Source of the DNA: Actinoplanes subtropicus
GTDB lineage: Bacteria; Actinomycetota; Actinomycetes; Mycobacteriales; Micromonosporaceae
Direction of reading: 5' to 3'
Assembly: GCF_000721705.1 (NCBI RefSeq)
Contig: NZ_JOJL01000045.1
Span: 1 to 63,759 of the forward strand
Length of the DNA stretch: 63,759 nucleotides
How positions within the stretch are numbered: position 1 is the stretch's first letter; each line of letters begins with the position of its first letter. The position numbers and the translations under genes are program-made. The notes beneath the pieces are model-generated. The model worked only from the letters and a program-made list of their open reading frames with translations. It was not told where the DNA came from and ran no database searches. Shown in pieces: positions 27,001 through 35,729 of the stretch.

Positions 27001-27633
27001 GCCAACGCCGATCGGGAGAAGCTCGTCGAGTATGTCGACGCCCGGTTCGACGCGATCGAGCTTGCCGCCCGCTGGCTGGCCGGCCCCGAGCAGGAACGCG
27101 CCCAGGGCATGGTCGACAAGCTGCTGCGCTGGCTGGCCGCCAACCCGCGCCGGCTGCTCGCCATCGAGCACGAGTTCACCGTGCGTCTCGAGGACGAGAA
27201 GCGCCCGATCCAGCTCACCGGCCGGGTCGACCGGCTCGAGGTGGACGAGAACGGCCGGCTCGTCGTGATCGACCTCAAGACCGGCAAGACCACCACCGTC
27301 TCGTCCGCCGACGTCGAGGAGCACGCCCAGCTCGCCGGCTACCAGGCCGCCGTCGAGGCCGGCGCGTTCGCGGAGCAAGGCCACGGCGCCGAGAGCGGGG
27401 GCGCCGCGCTGGTGCAGCTCGGGCCCGGGAAAGATGCTCGCGAGCAGATGCAACTCCCGCTGGCCGACGCGACCGACCCGCAATGGGCGTACGCGATGGT
27501 CCGCCGCACCGCCGAGACCATGGCCGCCGCCACGTTCTCGGCCGTGGCGAACAGCCGGTGCCGGGTCTGCCCGGTCCGCACCAGCTGCCCGATCTCCGGC
27601 AAGGGGCGCCAGGTAGTAGAAGATACGCAGTGA
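24061..27633 (+). CDS. adnA: AdnA: UvrD-like helicase-nuclease subunit
   Basis: 1190 aa, longer than mycobacterial AdnA (~1050). With AdnB it forms the heterodimeric motor-nuclease that resects double-strand breaks in actinobacteria. Walker A is GGPGTGKTT (near residue 50), the Walker B segment reads YVDELADTD rather than DEYQDTD, and motif V/VI is AHAAKGLEWDVVVL. Residues ~800-850 are an Asp/Pro/Ser linker made of 18-bp repeats. The C-terminus is a RecB-like nuclease (VIDLKTGK) with an early Cys (ALRCSLRW) and a late CRVCPVRTSC, the four cysteines of an Fe-S nuclease. The GTG start has no Shine-Dalgarno. Confidence 0.93.
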   Translation: MSTPAASASVRRPVYRLVRRPAAALPALRADELQRYVSEHVDGPLLVVGGPGTGKTTMLVEAVAARIAEGVDPERILILTFGRRGAMALRDRIEARIAGDRGRIMHEPLVRTFHAYSYALLRRAAAERGEPSPRLLTGPEQDLIIRELLEVVADPDAPDEIGWPEGLRPALPTRAFAQQLRDLMQRAAERGIGPVELARLGERLGRDDWPAAARFLREYVAVLALRDVTTRGSTAYDPAELVRAASGLLADDPELLAAERNRLAQVYVDELADTDPAQVELLAQVAGGGKPLVAFGDPDASIYGFRGADPGAVSAFPAKFRTASGALAETITLHTNYRAAAPLLTATSRVARHMRGPITHRPMHPPAPPPTEPGEQPSHDPAATGPTKSGHPPRVPGEQTDGLTEGAIVRTFRASTAESAYVAHALREAHLLHKVPWSRMAVVLRSTSLQLPSFQRALAAAGVPTVTHAEDLPLHLQPAVAPFLLLLRCALDTESLTEEAAVALLHSPLGGADPLAERRLRQGLRALALAAGDRRPSGELLLDAVRDPAGLDLVDRRWARPAQTVARLIATAKEAAAEPGANAEQVLWTVWRESGLSDRWFGMSTRVGLSDDADVARARQWRAEAADRDLDSMVVLFDAAARFVDRLPGARTEVFLDHVLGQDLPADSIAPSADRGEAVRLLTAHAAKGLEWDVVVLAGVQEGIWPDLRLRGSLLGSERLVDVLAGRAATGTAAVVGETSALLDEERRLFYVAATRARRKLIVTAVASAGVGGSEGEEQPSRFLTELSFPLPGPESPPPPPSPPDPDPWATGPPDPDATDPSDAADPSDAAGPSDAAAPSDEGAASYDAGPPTVAEEEIPVGRAPRALTLAGLVAELRTVVVGRDQTPARRWAAAAELARLAVAGVPGAHPDEWWGLRPLSDDRPLVDEGEPVKVTPSSMESALRCSLRWLLERHGGAAPPGPAQGVGNLVHAAAMLAEDANADREKLVEYVDARFDAIELAARWLAGPEQERAQGMVDKLLRWLAANPRRLLAIEHEFTVRLEDEKRPIQLTGRVDRLEVDENGRLVVIDLKTGKTTTVSSADVEEHAQLAGYQAAVEAGAFAEQGHGAESGGAALVQLGPGKDAREQMQLPLADATDPQWAYAMVRRTAETMAAATFSAVANSRCRVCPVRTSCPISGKGRQVVEDTQ
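26518..26589 (+). repeat. 18-bp coding tandem repeat in adnA linker
   Basis: Four units at 26518, 26536, 26554 and 26572 encode DPSDAA, DPSDAA, GPSDAA and a diverged APSDEG. It lies in the acidic, low-complexity linker between motor and nuclease domains. Confidence 0.8.
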
Positions 27634-30600
27634 CCCAGCCCAGCCTCTTCGCCGACGAGCCGTCGGCGCCACGTCGTCGTGCCGACTCGGGACCGCGCTA
27701 CACGCCGGCCGAGCTGGCCAGGCTGCTGCGCCTGCCGCCGCCGACCGGGGAGCAGGAAGAGATCATCTCGGCGCCGGTGGAGCCGCTGCTCGTGGTCGCC
27801 GGCGCCGGTTCGGGCAAGACCGAGACGATGGCCTCGCGGGTGGTGTGGCTGGTCGCCAACGGGTACGCGCACCCCGACCAGATCCTCGGCCTCACCTTCA
27901 CCCGGAAGGCGGCCGGCGAGCTCGCCCACCGGGTCCGCACCCGCCTGGGCCAGCTGGTGCGGCGCCTCGGCCGGGACGACGCGCTGGTCGGCGAGGCCAC
28001 GATCGCCACCTACCACTCGTACGCGGCCCGGATCGTCACCGAGCACGGCCTGCGCGCCGGCTTCGAGCCCTCCGCCCGCCTGCTGACCGAGGCGGCCCGC
28101 TGGCAGATCGTCGACTCGCTGGTCCGGTCGTACACCGGCGAGATGACCGGGCTCAACCGGGCGCCCGGCACGGTCACCGACGACGTGCTGGCGCTCGCCG
28201 GCGAGCTCGCCGAGCACCTGGTCACGCCGGACGACCTGGCCGCCTGGACCGGCCGGTTCTTCGCCGAGGTGCAGGAGCTGCCGGGCCGGGTCTACAAGGA
28301 CGTCTCGGACGCCCTGCAGCGGCAGCGCCAGCGACTCACCCTGCTGCCCCTGGTCCGCCTCTACGACCAGCGCAAGCTCGACCTGGAGGCGATGGATTTC
28401 GGCGACCAGATGGCCCGGGCCGCCCGGGTGGCCCGCGACCACGCCGAGGTCGGCGAGATCGAGCGCGGCCGGTACCGGATCGTCCTGCTCGACGAGTACC
28501 AGGACACCAGCCACGCCCAGGTGACCATGCTGAACGCTCTCTTCGGCGGCGGACACCCGGTCACCGCGGTCGGCGACCCCTGCCAGTCGATCTACGGCTG
28601 GCGCGGCGCCTCGGCCGGCACCCTCGACCGCTTCCCCGGCGAGTTCATCACGGCCGCGGGCGAGGACGCGGCCATCAAGACCCTCACCACGAGCTGGCGC
28701 AACCGCCCCGAGATCCTCGAGGTGGCCAACGAGCTGTCCCGGCCGCTGCGGGATTTCGGCGCGCAGGTGGCCACGCTGCGGGCCGCGCCCCGGGTGGCGG
28801 CGAGCGTGGGCGGGCGTACGGTCACTTGCGCGTTGCTGCCCACGTACCAGAACGAAGCGGACTGGATCGCCGACCAGATGCTCACCGCTTGGCGGATCGC
28901 CGCCGGGATGTTCGACGCGTCGCCCGAGCAGATCCCGGTGGAGAAGCGTCCGACCAGCGCGGTGCTGGTGCGGGTGCGCAGCCAGATCGCGGTGATCGAG
29001 CAGGCGCTGCGGGCCCGCGGGCTGCCGGTCGAGGTGGTCGGCCTGGGCGGCCTGCTGGACACCCCCGAGGTCCGCGACGTCGTGTGCACGCTGCGGGTGC
29101 TGGCCGACCCCACCGACGGGGCCTCGCTGCTGCGGTTGCTGACCGGCGCCCGCTGGCGGATCGGGCCCCGCGATCTGGTCGCCTTGCATCGGCGGGCGCG
29201 CGGGCTGGCCGCGGCCCGCGCCGAGGTGGTAAACCGGGCCGACCCGGAGGAGGTGCTCGCCGACCGGCTCGACGACGCCACCCTGGTCGAGGCGATGGCC
29301 GACCTGGGCGCCCCGCAGCAGTACTCGGCCGAGGGCTATCTGCGGCTGCGCGCGTACAGCCGGGAGTTGGGCGCGCTCCGGCAGCGCCTGGACCAACCCC
29401 TGCCCGACCTGGTCGCGGACATCGAACGGACCACCGGCCTGGACGTCGAGGTCGCGGTGCGCGGCTGGCGGGCCGGCGACGCGGGCCTGGCCCGGGGTCA
29501 CCTGGACGCGCTGGGCGACGTGGCCGCCCGGTACGCGGCCGAGACCGACGGCGGCACGCTGGCCGGCTTCCTGGCCTTCCTGGCCGCGGCCGAGGAGGAG
29601 GAGCGCGGCCTCGAACCGGGCCAGGTCGACGTGGTCGAGGGCGCGGTGCAGATCCTGACCGCGCACGCCGCGAAGGGCCTGGAGTGGGACGTGGTCTCGG
29701 TGGCCGGCCTGTGCAAGGGCGTCTGGCCGGGCCTGGTCCGCGGCACCGACCACTACCTGATGGGAATCGGCGTGCTGCCGTTCCCGCTGCGCGGCGACGC
29801 CGAGGGCCTGCCCCGGCTGGATCTCTCCGAGGCGGAGGACCAGAAGGGCGTGCTGGCGGCGGTCACCGCCTTCGGCCGGGCCTGGCGGGAGCATGACGAA
29901 CGAGAAGAACGAAGGCTTGCGTACGTGGCGGTGACCCGTCCCCGCCGCCTCCTGCTGTGCTCGGGGTACTGGTGGGGCGACGGCGTCAAGCGGCCGCGGG
30001 GCCCGTCCGTCTTCCTCGACGAGATCCGGGCGAGCTGCGAGGCCGGCGCCGGCCTGGTCACCGAGTGGACGGTGGAGCCCGCCCCGGAGGCGACCAACCC
30101 GTCCGGTGAGGAGGTGACCTCGCAGGAGTGGCCGCTCGACCCGCTGGGCCGCCGCCGCCCGGCCATGACCGCGGCCGCCGACCTGATCCGCCGCATGATC
30201 GCCGACCCGGACGCCTCGGCCGCGACCGCGTTCGCCGAGCTGGCCGCCCACGAGCCGGAGATCGCCGCGCAGGCGGGCTTCGCGGCCGACCTGGTGGGCC
30301 TGCCGACGCCGGACGACCCGGAAGACCCGGACATCGTGCGCTGGCGACGGGAGGCCGACCTGCTGCTGGCCGAGCGGGACGAGCGGTCCCGCCGGGACGG
30401 CCCGGTCAAGGTGGCGCTGCCCGCCCACCTCTCCGTCTCGCAGCTGGTGGTGCTGCGCCGCGACCCGCAGGCGCTGGCCCGTTCGCTGCGCCGCCCGCTG
30501 CCGCAGCGACCCGCGCCGTACGCCCGCCGGGGCACCGCCTTCCACGCCTGGCTGGAGCAGCGCTTCGGCTCGGCCCGGCTGATCGACATCGACGAGCTGC

Positions 30601-31019
30601 CGGGCGCGGCCGACGACGACGCGGCCGCGGACGACGAGCTGGCCGCCCTGCAGGAGGCGTTCCTGACCGGGGAGTGGGCCGACCGTACGCCGATCGAGGT
30701 GGAGGTGCCGTTCGCGACCTCGGTGGCCGGTGTCGTGGTGCGCGGCCGGATGGACGCCGTCTTCGCCGAGTCGGGCAACCGGTACGACGTGATCGACTGG
30801 AAGACCGGCCGGCGGCCCAGCGGCGCCGAGGCGGAGGCGGCGGCGGTGCAGCTGTCCGCGTACCGGATCGCCTGGGCCTCGCTGGCCGGGGTGCCGATCA
30901 ACCGGGTCCGGGCCGGCTTCCACTACGTACGCGAGCAGGTGACCGTCCGCCCGGCCGACCTGATGGACGCCGACGCACTCGCGGCGCTGCTCGCCGACGT
31001 CCCCGAATCGAGTGACTAG
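27630..31019 (+). CDS. adnB: AdnB: UvrD-like helicase-nuclease subunit
   Basis: 1129 aa, close to mycobacterial AdnB. Walker A is GAGSGKTET, Walker B LLDEYQDTS, then GDPCQSIYGWRGA and AKGLEWDVVSVAGLCKGVWP; the C-terminal nuclease has VIDWKTGRRP. AdnB is the leading motor of the AdnAB complex in the mycobacterial enzyme (known for the family). GTG 27630 overlaps the adnA TGA as GTGA, so subunits are made in step. Its stop overlaps the convergent gene at 31016 by 3-4 nt. Confidence 0.94.
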   Translation: MTQPSLFADEPSAPRRRADSGPRYTPAELARLLRLPPPTGEQEEIISAPVEPLLVVAGAGSGKTETMASRVVWLVANGYAHPDQILGLTFTRKAAGELAHRVRTRLGQLVRRLGRDDALVGEATIATYHSYAARIVTEHGLRAGFEPSARLLTEAARWQIVDSLVRSYTGEMTGLNRAPGTVTDDVLALAGELAEHLVTPDDLAAWTGRFFAEVQELPGRVYKDVSDALQRQRQRLTLLPLVRLYDQRKLDLEAMDFGDQMARAARVARDHAEVGEIERGRYRIVLLDEYQDTSHAQVTMLNALFGGGHPVTAVGDPCQSIYGWRGASAGTLDRFPGEFITAAGEDAAIKTLTTSWRNRPEILEVANELSRPLRDFGAQVATLRAAPRVAASVGGRTVTCALLPTYQNEADWIADQMLTAWRIAAGMFDASPEQIPVEKRPTSAVLVRVRSQIAVIEQALRARGLPVEVVGLGGLLDTPEVRDVVCTLRVLADPTDGASLLRLLTGARWRIGPRDLVALHRRARGLAAARAEVVNRADPEEVLADRLDDATLVEAMADLGAPQQYSAEGYLRLRAYSRELGALRQRLDQPLPDLVADIERTTGLDVEVAVRGWRAGDAGLARGHLDALGDVAARYAAETDGGTLAGFLAFLAAAEEEERGLEPGQVDVVEGAVQILTAHAAKGLEWDVVSVAGLCKGVWPGLVRGTDHYLMGIGVLPFPLRGDAEGLPRLDLSEAEDQKGVLAAVTAFGRAWREHDEREERRLAYVAVTRPRRLLLCSGYWWGDGVKRPRGPSVFLDEIRASCEAGAGLVTEWTVEPAPEATNPSGEEVTSQEWPLDPLGRRRPAMTAAADLIRRMIADPDASAATAFAELAAHEPEIAAQAGFAADLVGLPTPDDPEDPDIVRWRREADLLLAERDERSRRDGPVKVALPAHLSVSQLVVLRRDPQALARSLRRPLPQRPAPYARRGTAFHAWLEQRFGSARLIDIDELPGAADDDAAADDELAALQEAFLTGEWADRTPIEVEVPFATSVAGVVVRGRMDAVFAESGNRYDVIDWKTGRRPSGAEAEAAAVQLSAYRIAWASLAGVPINRVRAGFHYVREQVTVRPADLMDADALAALLADVPESSD

Positions 31020-31423
31020 GCGACGGCCGCCGCCAGCAGGTGGAGCAGCGCGCCGGCGTACGCCTCCTCGGCGCTCGCCCCCTCGAACCGCCGCTCCTCG
31101 CCGAGCAGGTCGATGGTCACCTCGAAGCCGTCGGCCGCCCGGCGCAGGCCGCGGAACGTCCCGCCGAGCAGCTCCCGCAGCTGGTCCTCGCGGGGCAGCC
31201 AGAGGGCTTCCTCCAGCTCCACGTCGTCGAGGGCCCACTCGGTGGTGCCGTTGAAGCCGATCATGCGGCCCTCCGGCACGGTATGCACCTGGATGGTCAT
31301 GTTGCTGAGCACGAAGACCTCGTCGTCCAGATCGCGGTCCGGAACCGCGAAGCGGTCGCCGAGAGCCGGCTTCCAGCTCAGACCCGCCTCTCGGAGCCGC
31401 TGTGCCAGTTGTACGCCGATCAC
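31016..31423 (-). CDS. Conserved-type hypothetical protein
   Basis: 135 aa, acidic, one domain: [22 protein letters not shown], then [28 protein letters not shown]. Actinobacterial homologues I recall are sometimes labelled pilus assembly protein CpaE, which looks like a misannotation as no P-loop is present. GTG 31423 follows GAGGGGAC. Divergent from the cold-shock leader; its stop overlaps adnB. Function unknown. Confidence 0.78.
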   Translation of the reverse strand: MIGVQLAQRLREAGLSWKPALGDRFAVPDRDLDDEVFVLSNMTIQVHTVPEGRMIGFNGTTEWALDDVELEEALWLPREDQLRELLGGTFRGLRRAADGFEVTIDLLGEERRFEGASAEEAYAGALLHLLAAAVA

Positions 31424-31486
31424 CGCTGAGTCCCCTCTTCCGTGCTACGCTCCGGACGTTGTTCGTTTGGTTCCCAAGTACTCAGG

Positions 31487-31521
31487 AGCGCCTGTGGGGT
31501 TATCTGCCCAAGGCGCTTTTT
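31487..31521 (+). terminator. Intrinsic terminator-like hairpin inside the cold-shock leader
   Basis: Stem AGCGCCT/AGGCGCT extended by TGGG/CCCA (one bulged G), loop of 8 nt, followed by TTTTTG. It lies ~125 nt before the csp start and downstream of a TACGCT -10-like box (31446), so it is within the leader and could act as an attenuator. Confidence 0.6.
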
Positions 31522-31646
31522 GTCGTAACCCGGGTTTCTCCGGTACGGGCGATCAGTACGGCGACACGAGACTCGGGGAATCCGGGTCTTACCACCTCGC
31601 TCCTGTCCATAATGGCCTGGAGCGATCGACCGTCGAGGAGACGATC

Positions 31647-31850
31647 ATGGTTACCGGCGTTGTGAAGTGGTTCAACGCGGACAAGGGCTTCGGGTTCATC
31701 ACCCCGGACGACGGCGGGGCCGACGTCTTCGCCCACTTCTCCGCGATCCAGATGTCGGGCTACCGCAGCCTGGAGGAGAACCAGCGAGTCGAGTTCGAGG
31801 TCACCCAGGGCCAGAAGGGCCCGCAGGCCGCGAACATCCGCGCAGTCTGA
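31647..31850 (+). CDS. Cold shock protein (CspA family)
   Basis: 67 aa. RNA-binding motifs RNP1 (KGFGFI, residues 13-18) and RNP2 (DVFAHF, 26-31) are intact. Csp proteins melt RNA structures and assist translation. GAGGAG six bases before the ATG is a strong ribosome-binding site. The mRNA probably has a ~190-nt leader with a terminator-like hairpin, and ends at a strong hairpin at 31878. Confidence 0.95.
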   Translation: MVTGVVKWFNADKGFGFITPDDGGADVFAHFSAIQMSGYRSLEENQRVEFEVTQGQKGPQAANIRAV

Positions 31851-31877
31851 TCTTCGTAAAGGTCAGATCTCGATGTG

Positions 31878-31911
31878 ACGGCGCCGCATCTCTGGTGGGG
31901 TGCGGCGCCGT
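31878..31911 (+). terminator. Hairpin terminator after the cold shock gene
   Basis: An 11-bp stem (ACGGCGCCGCA / TGCGGCGCCGT) with a 12-nt loop begins 28 nt after the csp stop. The convergent acyltransferase gene ends at 32011. Confidence 0.7.
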
Positions 31912-32010
31912 TCCGGGCCTCCCGGGGTGCCCCGTATCCGGCAACGGCCCGCGATCAGCCCCGAAGGGGCGATCGCCCGCGGCGCCGGAGGCGACGCCAG
32001 CCAGCTCAGC

Positions 32011-32724
32011 TCAGACGGCGGCTGCCTCGGGCAGCGGCGCCGTCCCGCCCAGGTGCGCCGGCAGCCACCAGCGATCCTCCGACCCGGCGGGCTTGTCCGG
32101 GTACGCCTTCTGCACCGCATCCAGCAGGCCGGAGAGCCGCTCCTTGAGCGTCGCGGTGAGCGCGTCGGGCGAGATCCCCTTGGGCATCTCGATCGCCTGA
32201 CCCACCTTGATCAGCACCGGCACGTGCCGCTTGGTCAGTTCTTTCTTGTGCCCCTTGGTCCACAGCCGATGCGGGCCCCAGACCGCCATCGGGACCAGCG
32301 GCACCTTCGCCGTACGGGCCAGCCGTACCGCGCCGGACTTCAGCCCCTTCACGGTGAACGACTCGCTGATCGTCGCCTCCGGGAAGACGCCGACCACCTC
32401 GCCGTCCTTCAGCGCGGTGGTGGCCTCGCGGAACGACGCCGCGCCGGCGTCCCGGTCGACCGGGATGTGCCGCATGCCGCGCATCAGCGGACCACTGATC
32501 TTGTGGTCGAAAACCGACTTCTTCGCCATGAACCGGACCAGACGCTTGGTCGGCTGGGCGGCCAGGCCACAGAAGATGAAGTCCAGATAGCTCACGTGGT
32601 TACTCGCCAGCACCGCCCCGCCCTCGGTGGGGATGTGCTCGGCGCCGTCGATCTCGATACGCAGATCGAGCACGCGGAACATCGTCTTGGCTAAGGCGAT
32701 GACCGGGGGATACACGAGTTCCAT
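32011..32724 (-). CDS. 1-acylglycerol-3-phosphate acyltransferase family (PlsC-like)
   Basis: 237 aa. The acyltransferase block NHVSYLD (NHxxxxD) is near residue 42, with FPEATIS later, the PlsC motifs. It acylates a lysophospholipid or a related alcohol at the membrane inner face. The N-terminal hydrophobic stretch (VYPPVIALAKTMFRVL) could anchor it. ATG 32724 with moderate GGAAAG upstream. Isolated on its strand. Confidence 0.88.
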   Translation of the reverse strand: MELVYPPVIALAKTMFRVLDLRIEIDGAEHIPTEGGAVLASNHVSYLDFIFCGLAAQPTKRLVRFMAKKSVFDHKISGPLMRGMRHIPVDRDAGAASFREATTALKDGEVVGVFPEATISESFTVKGLKSGAVRLARTAKVPLVPMAVWGPHRLWTKGHKKELTKRHVPVLIKVGQAIEMPKGISPDALTATLKERLSGLLDAVQKAYPDKPAGSEDRWWLPAHLGGTAPLPEAAAV

Positions 32725-32839
32725 GGAAAGACGGTAGCCGAACTCACTGAAGATCGGCTGTGTCGGGGTGCAACCGTCCCCGCCCCGGCTGCGTCTTTAC
32801 TTTGTGACGCCTGTGTTCAGACCCCGGGGGAGGACCCGC

Positions 32840-33040
32840 ATGCGCAGCACGCCCGGCCGTCGCGAGCTGGCGTTCGTGCTGGCCGTGGCCGCCGCGGGCC
32901 TGGCCCTGGTCCTGGTCGTGGTCTTCGCGCCGTGGTATCCGGCGGCCCCGCCCGCCCCCGCCCGGGTCGCGACCGTCCGCGACCACATCGTCCGCCTCGT
33001 CGACGATCAGCCGGCCGGGGCGTCCACGATCACCCGCTGA
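32840..33040 (+). CDS. Small single-pass membrane protein
   Basis: 66 aa: charged start (MRSTPGRRE), one strong transmembrane helix (residues ~9-30, AFVLAVAAAGLALVLVVVF) and a Pro/Ala then hydrophilic outer part. GGGGGAGGA lies 6-7 nt before ATG 32840 and supports the start over a longer frame from 32768. The next gene starts 50 nt later. Function unknown. Confidence 0.6.
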   Translation: MRSTPGRRELAFVLAVAAAGLALVLVVVFAPWYPAAPPAPARVATVRDHIVRLVDDQPAGASTITR

Positions 33041-33090
33041 CCCGCGCCGCGTCCGGGCGGCGCTCAGGTACGTGGTGTTCACTGGGATTC

Positions 33091-33975
33091 ATGTCTGAGC
33101 CGACCCCGGAGACGTTCGCCTGGCAGCGCCCCGGCGACCGGTTCGCGTCCGGCATGGTGACGGCTCCGCCCGGCCCGCCGGTGACGCCGCCCTCCGCCCC
33201 GCCCGAGCCGCCCCGGCCGGATGGCCCGCGCCGCCGCCGTCGCCAGCTGCAGATCTTCGCGGGCGTCGCCGGCGGGATCGTGGCGATCGGCCTGACCATC
33301 ATCCTGGTGCTCGCCTTCTCCGGCGACACCAGCGTCTTCCACCGCAAGGAGTCGGCGCCCACCGACGTGCGGCCGCCGCTCGCCCAGGCCTGCCCCGAGC
33401 CGACCTCGTCGCCGAGCGCCGCGCCCACCCAGGCGCCGAGCGCGTTGCCGCCGGCGACCGGGGCGCGCACGGTCGACAAGGAAGCGGGCATCTCCTACAA
33501 GGCCTATGGCGCGCCCTGGGTGCCGTGGGACGAGGTGTGGCGGGCCGGCACGCTGGAGGTGCCCTACAAGACCGGCCAGCACTTCATCACCGAGACCTAC
33601 GCGGGCGGCGACTACCACGCGTCGATCCTGTCCGCCGCGGTGCCGGCCGCCGACAACGACGCCATGACCCTCAACCTCGAGTGCGTCGGCCAGCAGGTGG
33701 CCGCCGACGTCCGAGCCGAGTACTACCCCCAGCCGAACACGCTGGACCGCATCAAGGACGGCCTCACCACGCTCGGCGGCCGCCCGGCCTACCTGAGCGA
33801 GTTCCGCCTGCACTTCCACGCCCAGGGCCTGACCGCCACCGACGAGCTCTCCGCGGTCGCCGTCATCGACGTCGGCAAGCCCACCGCAGCCGTCCTTTAC
33901 GTCTCCATCCCCGGCACCCATAAACAATGGGACTACGTGGTCGATGACGTCATGCAGAGCGTCCGGGTGGTCTGA
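33091..33975 (+). CDS. Membrane-anchored hypothetical protein with Pro-rich linker
   Basis: 294 aa. A Pro-rich cytosolic N-terminus (residues 1-45), a basic RRRRR patch, one transmembrane helix (about 52-76), a Ser/Pro/Thr linker (about 95-125), and a ~165-residue outer domain with a lone disulfide candidate. The C-terminal domain ends DYVVDDVMQSVRVV. No family recognised; resembles many actinomycete type II membrane proteins that face the wall. Confidence 0.78.
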   Translation: MSEPTPETFAWQRPGDRFASGMVTAPPGPPVTPPSAPPEPPRPDGPRRRRRQLQIFAGVAGGIVAIGLTIILVLAFSGDTSVFHRKESAPTDVRPPLAQACPEPTSSPSAAPTQAPSALPPATGARTVDKEAGISYKAYGAPWVPWDEVWRAGTLEVPYKTGQHFITETYAGGDYHASILSAAVPAADNDAMTLNLECVGQQVAADVRAEYYPQPNTLDRIKDGLTTLGGRPAYLSEFRLHFHAQGLTATDELSAVAVIDVGKPTAAVLYVSIPGTHKQWDYVVDDVMQSVRVV

Positions 33976-34080
33976 AACCATGCAGGACAGCCCGGCGGCC
34001 GCGCGCGGAGGGCGACCAACGACGGCGCTGGGCGCTGAATCGGGGACTGGTGTCCAGCGTACGGTCGAATGGTCTGGCTC

Positions 34081-34947
34081 TTAATTGCCGGTCAATCCCC
34101 AACGCTTTCGGAGGGCGTTGTCGGCGGTGTTGAAGAGGACGTCGATCAGGATGCCGATGACCAGGACGACGATGATGTAGCAGATCACCAGGCTGGAGTC
34201 GGAGAGGTCGCGGGCCTGCTGCATGCGGACGCCGATGGAGAGCGCGCCCGGCACGATCACCAGGAGTTCGCCGGCCATCAGGCTGCGCCAGGAGAACGCC
34301 CAGCCCTGCTTCAGGCCGGAGATGAACGACGGCAGCGACGCCGGCAGGATCAGGTGGCGGTATTTCGCGAGGCCCTTCATGCCCAGCACCTGGCCGACCC
34401 GCAACCAGGTTCGCGGCACGTAGTCGATGCCGCTGATCAGGCCGTTCGCGACCGACGGCGCGGCGCCGATGACCACCACGAACAGGATCGCGCTCTCGCT
34501 GATCTGGAAGAGCAGGATGGCCAGCGGGAACCACATGATCGACGGCATCGTCTGCAGGCCGGTGATCAGCGAGCCGATCGCGGCCCGCAGCGGCGCGAAC
34601 CGGGAGACCGCGGCGCCGACGATCGTGCCGATCAGCACCGCCAGGCCGAAACCGGTGAGCGCCCGGATCAGGGTGAGGCGCACGCCGTCCCAGAAGTCGC
34701 CGGTGGTGATCACGTCCTTCAGGTCGCCGAAGACCGTCCGCGGGCCGGGCAGGACGTATTCCGGCTTCCACCCCGACCAGACCACGACCTGCCAGAGCAG
34801 CAGCACGATCGCCACGGCCAGCAGCTTGGGCCAGGTGCTCTTCCAGATCCGCTTGCCGAGCGTGCCCTTGTCGGACTTCGGCGCGAGCTCGAGGTTGTCG
34901 AGGCCGTTGACCTCGGCGGACTCGGCGACGGTGGTCTCAGTTGGCAT
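34081..34947 (-). CDS. ABC transporter permease (nitrate/sulfonate/taurine type)
   Basis: 288 aa, six predicted helices, with the EAA loop region (ALGMKGLAKYRHLILPASLPSFISGLK). This is the SsuC/TauC/NrtB family. It is the last gene of an operon transcribed from the Rrf2 regulator (37204) through the binding protein and ATPase, and overlaps the ATPase gene by 11 nt. Substrate may be an aliphatic sulfonate or nitrate; the sequence does not decide. Confidence 0.92.
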   Translation of the reverse strand: MPTETTVAESAEVNGLDNLELAPKSDKGTLGKRIWKSTWPKLLAVAIVLLLWQVVVWSGWKPEYVLPGPRTVFGDLKDVITTGDFWDGVRLTLIRALTGFGLAVLIGTIVGAAVSRFAPLRAAIGSLITGLQTMPSIMWFPLAILLFQISESAILFVVVIGAAPSVANGLISGIDYVPRTWLRVGQVLGMKGLAKYRHLILPASLPSFISGLKQGWAFSWRSLMAGELLVIVPGALSIGVRMQQARDLSDSSLVICYIIVVLVIGILIDVLFNTADNALRKRWGLTGN

Positions 34948-35716
34948 GGCGGGCCACCTCCGCGCGGAGCCGGTCGGTGATCTCGGCGGCCTGGCCGGAG
35001 ACCTCGGGGGAGTCGATGCGCCGGGGCCGGCCGTGGGTGACCGGGAAGTCCTCGATCACCCGGCCGGGCCGGCTGCTCAGCAGCACGACCCGGTCGCCGA
35101 GGCGGACCGCCTCACGCACGTTGTGGGTCACGAACAGGACGGTGAGCTCCTGCTCCCGCCAGATCCGCTCGAGCTCGTCGTGCAGGATGTCGCGGGTCAT
35201 CGCGTCCAGTGCGCCGAACGGCTCGTCCATCAGCAGGACGTCCGCGTTCTGGGCCAGCGCGCGGGCCAGTGCCACCCGCTGGCGCATGCCGCCGGAGAGC
35301 TCGTGCGGCCGCTTCTCGCCGAAGCCGCGCAGCCGGACGATCTCCAGCAGCTCCTGCGCGCGCTTGCGGCGCTCGGCCTTGCCCACCCCCTGCAGCCGCA
35401 GCGGCAACTCGACGTTGCCGGCCACCGACAGCCAGGGGAAGAGCGCGGCCTCCTGGAACATCAGCGAGACGTTCCGGCCGCCGATGTCGAAGGTGCCGCC
35501 ACTGATCTTGTCCAGCCCGGCGACCAGCGAGAGCAGCGTGCTCTTGCCGCAGCCGGAGGCGCCCAGCAGGCAGACGAACTCGCCCTGCCGGACGGTCAGC
35601 GAGACGTGGTCGAGCGCCAGCAGCGCCGAGGCACCCGACCCGTACTGCTTGGAGACATTCTCAAGGCGGACAACCGCATCGGTCGTACGGACGTGGGTCT
35701 GTTCCAGGAGGCTCAT
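34937..35716 (-). CDS. ABC transporter ATPase (nitrate/sulfonate/taurine type)
   Basis: 259 aa. Walker A GASGCGKST, signature LSGGMRQR, Walker B LLMDEPFGALD and the H-loop LFVTHNVREAV are all intact. It energises the partner permease. Start at 35716 lies 13 nt after the binding-protein stop (35730), so it is in the operon. Overlaps the permease start by 11 nt. High confidence for function class, substrate open. Confidence 0.94.
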   Translation of the reverse strand: MSLLEQTHVRTTDAVVRLENVSKQYGSGASALLALDHVSLTVRQGEFVCLLGASGCGKSTLLSLVAGLDKISGGTFDIGGRNVSLMFQEAALFPWLSVAGNVELPLRLQGVGKAERRKRAQELLEIVRLRGFGEKRPHELSGGMRQRVALARALAQNADVLLMDEPFGALDAMTRDILHDELERIWREQELTVLFVTHNVREAVRLGDRVVLLSSRPGRVIEDFPVTHGRPRRIDSPEVSGQAAEITDRLRAEVARHAN

Positions 35717-35729
35717 GCTGTTCCTACCT

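Noticed and set aside
27339..31238. 1299-aa minus-strand frame
   Set aside because: Antisense to adnB with typical shadow composition (Arg, Gly, Gln, His-rich); no domain.
32744..33082. 112-aa minus-strand frame
   Set aside because: Antisense to the small membrane protein with a good ribosome-binding site; no similarity.
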